Of a stretch of DNA of 64,000 nt, positions 33,953-41,209 are shown piece after piece (positions within the stretch are counted from its first letter, which is position 1; every line of letters begins with the position of its first letter). Both the position numbers and the translations under genes were made by a program. The stretch lies in NCBI RefSeq assembly GCF_900141785.1, contig NZ_FQYP01000002.1, forward strand, positions 310,001 through 374,000, written 5' to 3'. Under the pieces are notes generated by a model, which ran no database searches, was not told the origin of the DNA, and saw only the letters and a list, made by a program, of their open reading frames with translations. Source of the DNA: Aquimarina spongiae (GTDB taxonomy: Bacteria > Bacteroidota > Bacteroidia > Flavobacteriales > Flavobacteriaceae).

Positions 33953-35134
33953 ATGCCTAAAAACTATCTGCAAGAAAATGTTCATGTCGCAGCCAAAAAA
34001 CGTATACAGGATATTTTTAACACGTTCCCAAAGGTCTACATCGCCTTCAGTGGAGGAAAAGACAGTACTGTAATGTTACATATGGCACTCGAAGTGGCGA
34101 GATCAGAAAACAGACTACCTCTTGATGTATTATTTGTCGATTTAGAAGGGCAATACGATACTACAATACGTCATATTGAAGAAGTAGCACTAAACTCGGA
34201 AGAAATTAATTTGCATTGGATTTGTTTGCCTTTAAATCTTCGAAACTCGGTTAGCGTTTTTCAACCCCATTGGCGATGTTGGGATCCGGAACAATCTAAT
34301 GTCTGGATTCGCCCAATGCCTACACACCCGCAAGTAGTATCTGATCCAGAGCAATATACCTTTTTTAAACACGGAATGGAGTTTGAAGATTTTGTCTACC
34401 AATGGGGCAATTGGTTTTCAAACGGCGAAAGGTGTACATGCCTATTGGGGATTCGGTCCGACGAAAGTTTAAACCGATTCTTTTCTGTTACAAAACACGG
34501 TTGGCGTGGGAAAAACTGGCTAAGCAAGGCTTCAAATAATTTAGTGTTTTCCTATCCTATTTACGATTGGCGAACCGAAGATATATGGCGTTATGTAGGG
34601 AAGCAGAACATACAGTATAATACACTGTACGATTATTTTTATTTGTGCGGAATGTCTATTCATAAAATGCGTATTTGCCAACCTTATGGGGATGACCAAC
34701 GCCAAAGCCTTATCTATTATCAGCAGATAGAACCTGATACCTGGAACAAGGTAGTAAAACGAGTTCGTGGGGTTAACTTTGGAGCGCTTTATAGCAAAAC
34801 AGCAGTTTTGGGCAGAATAAAAGTGGTGTTACCTGAAGGACTTACCTGGCAAAGATATGCTCATATCTTATTACAATCTATGCCAGCGATTACAAGAAAA
34901 CACTATACCGGGAAAATAAAAACTTTTCTCAAGTGGTGGGATACCAATGGATTTACTTTAGACCTCATCCCGGATCAGGGAAACCTAAAATTAGAAAATA
35001 CAGGCAAAATGCCGTCCTGGAGAAGGATATGCAAATGCATCATCAAAAACGATTGGTGGTGCCGTAGTTTAGGCTTTTGTCAAACTAAAAACACCTACAA
35101 AACCTTATATGCAAAAAAACAACCTCATGAATAA
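33953..35134 (+). CDS. ibrA: IbrA-like PAPS-reductase-family protein
   Basis: 393 residues, cytoplasmic. PP-loop SGGKDSTV (about 29-36) of the N-type ATP pyrophosphatase/PAPS reductase fold, FVDLEGQY, the CTCLLGIRSDES region and YPIYDWRTEDIWRYV typical of this family and its DUF3440-type C-terminal part. The last 25 residues are Lys- and Cys-rich (CKCIIKNDWWCRS). It overlaps the ParB-like gene by 26 bases, exactly as in ibrA-ibrB pairs of Enterobacteria, where they activate expression of immunoglobulin-binding proteins. The chemistry is not established. The fold is shared with DndC of DNA phosphorothioation. Confidence 0.85.
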   Translation: MPKNYLQENVHVAAKKRIQDIFNTFPKVYIAFSGGKDSTVMLHMALEVARSENRLPLDVLFVDLEGQYDTTIRHIEEVALNSEEINLHWICLPLNLRNSVSVFQPHWRCWDPEQSNVWIRPMPTHPQVVSDPEQYTFFKHGMEFEDFVYQWGNWFSNGERCTCLLGIRSDESLNRFFSVTKHGWRGKNWLSKASNNLVFSYPIYDWRTEDIWRYVGKQNIQYNTLYDYFYLCGMSIHKMRICQPYGDDQRQSLIYYQQIEPDTWNKVVKRVRGVNFGALYSKTAVLGRIKVVLPEGLTWQRYAHILLQSMPAITRKHYTGKIKTFLKWWDTNGFTLDLIPDQGNLKLENTGKMPSWRRICKCIIKNDWWCRSLGFCQTKNTYKTLYAKKQPHE

Positions 35135-35744
35135 GAGTATAAAACAAGACATTATAGACATCATAAAAGAAAGTGATTTCATTTTCGAGGATCATAAAAA
35201 ACAACTCGAAAAAAAGATTGTAAACGCTTTCAACCAACAGCAAGAACCTATTTCAGAAGTGTTTTGGATAGCTATAAATTCCATCTCACCTAATAGTTAT
35301 AACCCCAATAAGATGGCGACCCCAGAAAAACGCCTACTACTTCGTTCTATGTTGGATCATGGAATCACTCAACCTTTGTTGGTAGCGCCAGAAAAAAACC
35401 AACGGTATGAATTAATTGATGGGTATCATCGTTGGAGGGTTATAAAAACAAACAAAGAATTACGTAATCGATTAAATCATAAGGTTCCTGTGGTCATCTT
35501 GAATACATCCGACAAAAACCAAATCGTAGCCGCAATTCGACACAACAGGGCCCGTGGACGGCATCAAATAGGAGAAATAGGTGAAGTCGTAAAAACCTTA
35601 TCAAATAGCGGATGGTCTTCAAGAAAAATTATGGATGCCTTGGGAATGGAGGCAGATGAAGTACTACGACTAAAACAGTTTAAAGGGCTTGGAGAACTTT
35701 TTAAAGATGAGGACTATTCGCCATCCTGGTCATGGGAAGAATAG
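35109..35744 (+). CDS. ibrB: IbrB-like ParB-domain protein
   Basis: 211 residues; the ATG at 35127 (MNKSIKQDIIDI) is an equally good start. ParB N-terminal-like domain (about 55-165) with ISPNSYNPNKM, LIDGYHRWRV (the GHxR-like motif) and the RHNRARGRHQI segment, followed by a helix-turn-helix-like stretch (SSRKIMDALGMEADEVLRLK). Paired by overlap with the PAPS-reductase-like gene, matching ibrB. It is not the chromosomal ParB; that one is at 54423. A terminator follows. Confidence 0.85.
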   Translation: MQKNNLMNKSIKQDIIDIIKESDFIFEDHKKQLEKKIVNAFNQQQEPISEVFWIAINSISPNSYNPNKMATPEKRLLLRSMLDHGITQPLLVAPEKNQRYELIDGYHRWRVIKTNKELRNRLNHKVPVVILNTSDKNQIVAAIRHNRARGRHQIGEIGEVVKTLSNSGWSSRKIMDALGMEADEVLRLKQFKGLGELFKDEDYSPSWSWEE

Positions 35745-35790
35745 ACAAACCGAACATATATTGTTATAACTTTCTTAGAATATGGAATAC

Positions 35791-35826
35791 AAAAAAATGG
35801 AGGTAAAACTACCCTCCATTTTTTTG
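35791..35826. terminator. Terminator after ibrB-like gene
   Basis: Arms AAAATGGAGG and CCTCCATTTT with a nine-base loop and T run. The rest of 35745-36269 contains no gene I can support. A lone GTCCC at 36031 lacks the partner boxes. Confidence 0.85.
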
Positions 35827-36269
35827 TATCAATTATTTATTGTTCTGGTATATTTTATAGTTTTTTGTAACGCGTTTCAAATTTTCCTTATTTAGCTTTT
35901 AATATGGTTTAACTAACTCTTAACTTAGCGCCTCCAATTCCATTTGTATTTTTTTCCGTGTCTATGTATACGTAATGTTTGTTATTGCGCAACTAGCTGC
36001 TTGGAAGTATATAGATTGGTCTCTGTAAAAGTCCCTAAATCCTTTTATGAAAAAACCATCTATCTTACTTCGTTTACCTTGATAAGTAAAGATATTTATG
36101 GACCAACCTAAATACACTTCCATTTTACAACTCTATAGTACTTATCTAATGCTACATACAATCCAGTATATTATGCCATCTCTGTTATCCTTTTTGATGG
36201 TATAAATAAATCTTTATATGTACGCATGAGCACTTGGTTATTATTACAATATTGGTTGTTACATCTCTA

Positions 36270-37211
36270 TTAATTTAGCTCTTCTGTTGTGGTTTGCGGT
36301 TGTGGTTGTTTTTCTGAAAACAGTGGAACTTTCAATATCACTTCGTGATTTCCTCTTCTATAATTACTTACAGCCGTTATAGAACTATCATAAGCATAGC
36401 CTACCTTGATTCTATCCAGCATCTTAAATAACACAACAGTACTGATCGATTCCTTTAATCTATAGCTAAGACCAAATTCTGCCTTGTCATACAAATCAAA
36501 GGTTCCGCTGATATCCATAGAGAAAGGCACTTCACTTATTACTCGTGTTAAAAAAAAGGGTGTAAAGGTCAAATTCTTGTTTAAAGTAAAATGATATCCT
36601 GCTCCCATAAAAAATTGCATTTTGTCGGTGGCTTGTGTTACAATGCCCGATTCCTTTTCGTATCTTCTTGTTTTTAACAAAGCCGGTGCAGATAAGTTTA
36701 CATAAAAGCGTTCTCCTTTTAAATAGGCCCCCATACCAACATTTGGATTGAACACACTTACATTTTCTGAAAAAAGTGGGTCCTCATCAAGTCCAATCCC
36801 AGCCAGATCTATATTAACCGAAGAGCCTCCCGCTTTTACTCCCAAATACAGATCTAATGTTTCCTTTAATTGTAATTTATAAGAAAAATCAACAAAAACA
36901 TCAGTTTCTTTGAGTACAAACACACTACTATTGGTAACAGAAAGGCCCAGTCCCACCTTGTCACCTACCCCTTCTTTTCTCCTCATTGGGCCGCTCAATG
37001 AAAAACTCCAGGTCTCGGGTGCTTCATCAAGCCCTGCCCACTGTGCTCTATAGTTTGAGGTGAGCTCAAAATTTTCACCAGTTCCCGCATAAGCCGGGTT
37101 AATGATATTCATATTATAATTGTACAGTGTAAATGTTACATCCTGTTGCGCATAAGACTGAATGCAGCATATCGTTATTATTGTAAAAAAGTATAATTTG
37201 TTATTTTTCAT
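36270..37211 (-). CDS. PorP/SprF-family T9SS outer-membrane protein
   Basis: 313 residues. Signal peptide (about 1-21, ending SYAQQ). The N-terminal FTLYNYNMNIINPAYAGTGE segment is the family signature and the remainder forms amphipathic beta strands of an outer-membrane barrel. In Flavobacterium, SprF-type proteins are needed to export type B (CHU_C) T9SS cargo such as SprB. Here it lies just downstream of a CHU_C protein gene on the same strand and has its own three-box operator (site F), with a leader of about 200 nt. It is probably the dedicated partner of one or both CHU_C proteins in this region. Confidence 0.93.
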   Translation of the reverse strand: MKNNKLYFFTIITICCIQSYAQQDVTFTLYNYNMNIINPAYAGTGENFELTSNYRAQWAGLDEAPETWSFSLSGPMRRKEGVGDKVGLGLSVTNSSVFVLKETDVFVDFSYKLQLKETLDLYLGVKAGGSSVNIDLAGIGLDEDPLFSENVSVFNPNVGMGAYLKGERFYVNLSAPALLKTRRYEKESGIVTQATDKMQFFMGAGYHFTLNKNLTFTPFFLTRVISEVPFSMDISGTFDLYDKAEFGLSYRLKESISTVVLFKMLDRIKVGYAYDSSITAVSNYRRGNHEVILKVPLFSEKQPQPQTTTEELN

Positions 37212-37454
37212 TTTATTTTTTTTAATGTGAATGATTTTATTTAGAATTCTCTTGACTCATTTAATGGGTCCTTCAATTATCTATTCTCACGATTATTTTT
37301 ACTACGTATTTCAAACCATGGACAATTCTTGATTATATGATTAAACCATAAATACGTACTCCAACGATTGCCTATGGTATTGTAGACCTACACCTTCCTG
37401 TATTTCTATTTCAGAACCAAAATTCCACCCTTTACGGTTAATCTCAATAAAAAT

Positions 37455-37501
37455 GTGTTGATCCAACTAAAAAATGGGACAGAGAAAGCGTAGGTTGGGA
37501 C
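37455..37501 (-). promoter_or_regulatory. Three-box 21-bp-period operator, site F
   Basis: Minus strand: GTCCC (37497-37501), GTCCC (37476-37480), AACAC (37455-37459), then ATTTTTATTGAG and AATTTTG ending exactly 37 bp after the last box. Lies 244 bp before the PorP/SprF start; no gene lies in that leader. Confidence 0.75.
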
Positions 37502-37563
37502 GAATACGCTAGAAACGCTAATTCTTGCGGTGTATCGTCACGCATTTATAACTTTTCTAATCG

Positions 37564-37716
37564 CTAATGTTTTGGGTAATTAGCTGCTTTGATGACGCTT
37601 ATAATCACTATATAAACAAAAAGTAAGGGTGTTTTTACGTCAGCTCCCTTACTTTCGCTTTCCTTTCTGAGGAGGGAGGGGTATCTCCACTCACATCCTT
37701 TAAAATTTTTATTCAT
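37564..37716 (-). CDS. Doubtful small hydrophobic reading frame after the CHU_C gene
   Basis: 50 residues from an ATG nine bases after the CHU_C stop. It ends in one hydrophobic helix (TPLLFVYIVIISVIKAAN). It is in the same place as the coupled membrane peptide after the gene at 28715, but has no clear ribosome site and no sequence similarity. Confidence 0.25.
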   Translation of the reverse strand: MNKNFKGCEWRYPSLLRKESESKGADVKTPLLFVYIVIISVIKAANYPKH

Positions 37717-37724
37717 GTCAATGC

Positions 37725-40445
37725 CTAATAATTGACATATATCATTTTTGTTTGGTGGGTCAATCCCGGTTCGTTGTAGTCTATGACACATACATAAGCA
37801 CCAACAGGCACTCGCCCTCCACTATAGGTACCATCCCAACCATCGCTAGGTCCATTATAATGGGCACTGAAGAGCAACTGCTGGTTAAGGTTGTATATCT
37901 TAACCTCGTTGTTCTCATATTTTTCCAGGCCTTTAATCTCCAAAGTATCGGCAATACCATCACCGTTGGGCGAAAACCCTCTATTTAAATCCGTAAAAAG
38001 TTGGGGCTCACAATTCCCTTCGACCGTCACTGTGACAGTTGCCACCTCCGAATTATCACCATGGGAAGCCGTAAGGGTCACTGTTACTGGCGCTCTCGAA
38101 TCAGCACAGGTAAACGTGCTCCTGTCTAAACTCAAGCTTGGGGTATGGCCACACCCATAGGAAGAACCTTCGTCTACATCCTCTGGAGAGATGGTAAACT
38201 CTCCGTCGTCATTTAATTGTACAATAATGTTGTCTTTGGCCTTAACCTCTAAATTATCTAAATTCTCTTCTACGGTCACTGTAGCCGTAGCCGTATGTGA
38301 ATTGTTGCCCTGAGCAGCGGTAAGCGTTACGATTACCTCGCCCACGTCGTCACAGCTAAAAGTACTCTTGTCCACGCTTAATAAAATAGGCGTCGTTGTG
38401 TTGTAACAACCACTCCCTGAACCATTGTCGATTTGCCCAGGGTTGATGGAAGCTATTCCATCAGCATTCAATTGGATGGTAATATCTTTGGTCACAGCTA
38501 CAGGACCGTTAATATTGTTTTCCACAGTTACTACGGCAGTCGTTGTATCTGTTTGGTTACCCGAGGTAGCAGTAAGGGTTACGGTTACCGGAGTTCCTAC
38601 ATCACTACAAGTAAAGGTATCCCGGTCTAAGCTCAATGTAACTGGATCTCTATTTTGGCAGTTATGACTGGAACCATCGTCTATATCCGCTGGAGAGATG
38701 GTCACCATTCCATTGGGATCCACCTGTACAGTAATGTCCTGAGCAAGCGCTACAACCCCGGTTTTGACAACGACTTCTTGCGCCACCAGACTGGGCATGT
38801 TGGAATCTATATCAAATGCCGAACTAGCAGCTACATTTATGGTAATGTCGTCGTTATCCCCGCATATAAATGCAGGGGTAATGGTCGCGGAATATTTGGA
38901 TTCGCTGACGGCCTCAAAATTGCTGACTGTGGCATTAGTAACCTTAATATCCTCTTCATTGAAACCGAAAACCGCCCTATCCAACTTAAAAGTAACTTCA
39001 AAAGGATCTGTAGTATTTATTGTTTCCGGTGCCCCTTCAATATAAACACCACTTACGCCAATATTGAACATGCGTGCCCGGCCCCATAGCAGATTCCATG
39101 CCGTCCCATCTCTAACTTCATAACCATAGTCAGAAGCTCCAATAGCAATAACTGAACCGTCTGCAGACAGACTGACACTGTTACTATTGCCCAGCTCATG
39201 CCCTCTATGTTCACCATTAAAATTACCTACTACCTCCCAGGTATTATTGGGACGGTATTTATAAATACGTATTGCACCTACATTTAAGAAACGATCAAAA
39301 TCTCTCAAGGGGGTTCCTATAGCCAAAGTTTTTGCATCATCGGATATTGATAGGGCATATCCAAAAGCTCCTTTAAGTTTATTGCCTTTTAACGTCCAAT
39401 TATCATCGGCACCTCTTTCATACACTTGTACAGATTGATCAATGACTGAAGTTATGGCCAAAGTCTTGCCGTCTCCCGTAAGTCGTACATATACTCCTCT
39501 ATCATCACGGGTAACTGTCCCTTCTTGGCCTTTAAATTCTCCTATCAGACTCCAATTATTGCTATCATTTTTAAACACCTTTGTTATTACACCTTCAGAA
39601 TCCCATTTTAACCGGTTATACTCATCACGATATCCTGCTCCAACATTAAGCGCCGTCATGGCCAAAGTGTTACCGTCATCGGACAGGTTCACACTTATCC
39701 CCAAACGTTCGTGCCCTGACTGACCTTCAATATCGCTGCCTATTTGGACCCAATTATCAGAGACATTTCTTTTATACACACGTACCAGGCCAGCATTGGA
39801 AAGGTCGTCAACGTCAAAAAACGGAGCTCCAATGGCCACTACATTACCATCTCCGGACAAACTCACATCAAATCCCGATAGACTCCATGCTTGTGTACCA
39901 TCAATATCATTGCCCACTTGCACCCACTTATAGCCACCTGGGGATGAGGTATCTGCCACTTTTTGAAATACACGCACATGACCTGTATCTGTACCGACTC
40001 CATTGCCTTCATTTCCCCTGGCTCCTATAGCGATAACGGAACCATCATCTGATAGACTAATAGCTCTTCCAGAACGTTGACCATAATAGTGCTGCTCCCA
40101 AAGAGTTTCCGGGAATATATAATCACCTACTTGTTCCCATGCAACCCCCTGAGAGGAAACCTTTTTTGTAAAGACGCGTACAGAACCATTATTCCCATAA
40201 ACACCTTGTGACCATAGATGTGCATGCCTTGGATCATTAGGAGCATACCAATTGGGTGACCAGAGTCCTATAGCAACTGTATTGCCATCTGCCGATATGC
40301 TTGTGTTTTCTCCCAGGCCTAAATGGCCAAATCCTAGTATTTCTTCTCCAATTAAGGTTTGCCCATGGATGCCCATTCCGATTACTCCTAAAAGTAAAAA
40401 CAAGCCCCACTTTAATCGGGTTTTAAATTGTATTTTCTTCTTCAT
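37725..40445 (-). CDS. FG-GAP-like propeller surface protein with Ig-like repeats and CHU_C tail
   Basis: 906 residues. Signal peptide (about 1-29). Beta-propeller (about 30-465) with GxSVSLSxDGxxxAIGA blades, paralogous to the protein at 18078-19181. An Ig-like domain (about 475-570) resembles that of the protein at 28715. Three repeats of about 80 residues follow (about 570-815; DITVQVDPNGMVTISPADID, then TVTLTATSGNQTDT), then a CHU_C tail (GFSPNGDGIADTLEIKGLEK, ending MIYVNY). It should be exported by T9SS, most likely with the PorP/SprF protein encoded next. Operator site D precedes it. Confidence 0.9.
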   Translation of the reverse strand: MKKKIQFKTRLKWGLFLLLGVIGMGIHGQTLIGEEILGFGHLGLGENTSISADGNTVAIGLWSPNWYAPNDPRHAHLWSQGVYGNNGSVRVFTKKVSSQGVAWEQVGDYIFPETLWEQHYYGQRSGRAISLSDDGSVIAIGARGNEGNGVGTDTGHVRVFQKVADTSSPGGYKWVQVGNDIDGTQAWSLSGFDVSLSGDGNVVAIGAPFFDVDDLSNAGLVRVYKRNVSDNWVQIGSDIEGQSGHERLGISVNLSDDGNTLAMTALNVGAGYRDEYNRLKWDSEGVITKVFKNDSNNWSLIGEFKGQEGTVTRDDRGVYVRLTGDGKTLAITSVIDQSVQVYERGADDNWTLKGNKLKGAFGYALSISDDAKTLAIGTPLRDFDRFLNVGAIRIYKYRPNNTWEVVGNFNGEHRGHELGNSNSVSLSADGSVIAIGASDYGYEVRDGTAWNLLWGRARMFNIGVSGVYIEGAPETINTTDPFEVTFKLDRAVFGFNEEDIKVTNATVSNFEAVSESKYSATITPAFICGDNDDITINVAASSAFDIDSNMPSLVAQEVVVKTGVVALAQDITVQVDPNGMVTISPADIDDGSSHNCQNRDPVTLSLDRDTFTCSDVGTPVTVTLTATSGNQTDTTTAVVTVENNINGPVAVTKDITIQLNADGIASINPGQIDNGSGSGCYNTTTPILLSVDKSTFSCDDVGEVIVTLTAAQGNNSHTATATVTVEENLDNLEVKAKDNIIVQLNDDGEFTISPEDVDEGSSYGCGHTPSLSLDRSTFTCADSRAPVTVTLTASHGDNSEVATVTVTVEGNCEPQLFTDLNRGFSPNGDGIADTLEIKGLEKYENNEVKIYNLNQQLLFSAHYNGPSDGWDGTYSGGRVPVGAYVCVIDYNEPGLTHQTKMIYVNY

Positions 40446-40520
40446 TTTGAACGGTTTTTAACTTTTTGAATATTATCTCAAAGCAAAGAATGACTATACA
40501 AGGAAAACATCCAAAAACTA

Positions 40521-40567
40521 GTGCTAAACCTCTATAAAAATGGGATGTAAGTATAGAATTCGGGGAC
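40521..40567 (-). promoter_or_regulatory. Three-box 21-bp-period operator, site D
   Basis: Minus strand: GTCCC (40563-40567), ATCCC (40542-40546), AGCAC (40521-40525), then TCATTCTTTG ending exactly 37 bp after AGCAC. The gene starts 76 bp from the last box. Confidence 0.8.
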
Positions 40568-40636
40568 AATGCAAAAGATGTATAGAACACTATATACAAG
40601 GAAAAGAAGAACCATTTATCTCCAAACAAGGATAAA

Positions 40637-40672
40637 CAAAGGGCATGAAAAAATATTTTTTCATGCCCTTTG
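40637..40672. repeat. Perfect 36-bp palindrome
   Basis: Both strands read CAAAGGGCATGAAAAAAT at the 5' half. The stem has a GC-rich foot and an A/T-rich top with almost no loop. It may be a bidirectional terminator between the CHU_C gene and the tRNA locus, though no T run follows it. Confidence 0.55.
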
Positions 40673-40701
40673 CGCTTTTAATTTCCTCTTTGTTTTTTAC
40701 C

Positions 40702-40797
40702 TGATTTCACTTTCTAAAACTACGTTTTGAAGTTTCACCAACTAAAAAATCCAACCACTTTCGTGATTGGATTTTGTTGGTCGGGGTGGCAAGATTA
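40702..40797 (-). pseudogene. Duplicated tRNA-Pro(TGG) 3' end with its terminator
   Basis: About 95 bp repeated 172 bp away from the intact locus, in the same orientation: flank, AATCCAACCAC hairpin, CCA end, acceptor strand and part of the T arm. It breaks off after the base run GGTGGCAAGATT. Same type of remnant as at 957-1021. Confidence 0.75.
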
Positions 40798-40916
40798 ACT
40801 TTATTGATCCTGATTTTGGGGTTGTTGCTCAATGAAACCCAATCCCTGCTATCGCCAGTTTGTCTTTTTTAGTTGGTTTCACTTTTTCAAACTATGTTTG
40901 AAAGTTTCACCAACTA

Positions 40917-40946
40917 AAAAATCCAACCACTTTCGTGATTGGATTT
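40917..40946 (-). terminator. Terminator of tRNA-Pro(TGG)
   Basis: Hairpin with arms AAAATCCAA and TTGGATTTT and an inner CCAC/GTG pair, directly downstream of the tRNA. Confidence 0.75.
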
Positions 40947-40949
40947 TGT

Positions 40950-41027
40950 TGGTCGGGGTGGCAGGATTCGAACCTGCGACCTCCTGCTCCCAAAGCAGGC
41001 GCGATAACCGGGCTACGCTACACCCCG
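40950..41027 (-). tRNA. tRNA-Pro(TGG)
   Basis: Cloverleaf on the minus strand: acceptor CGGGGTG with CACCCCG, anticodon stem CCTGC with GCAGG, loop TTTGGGA giving anticodon TGG, T arm with TTCGAAT, encoded CCA. Confidence 0.95.
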
Positions 41028-41209
41028 ATAAAAGGATTATCCCTTTAGCGGGCGCAAATATACATAATACTATTTGTTTTCTCCCAAAAAAATGTCACTA
41101 AAAATAATTGGCATGGGCAAAACCTAAGATTTTCACAAAAAACGTTAACAGAATCATGTTTTTTAAACCCGTTTATATGTGGTTTACGATATTTGGCAAA
41201 AACTAAGAT

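Noticed and set aside
35109-35744. ParB-like gene as part of a plasmid partition system
   Set aside because: It has no ParA partner and overlaps a PAPS-reductase-like gene, the ibrAB arrangement.
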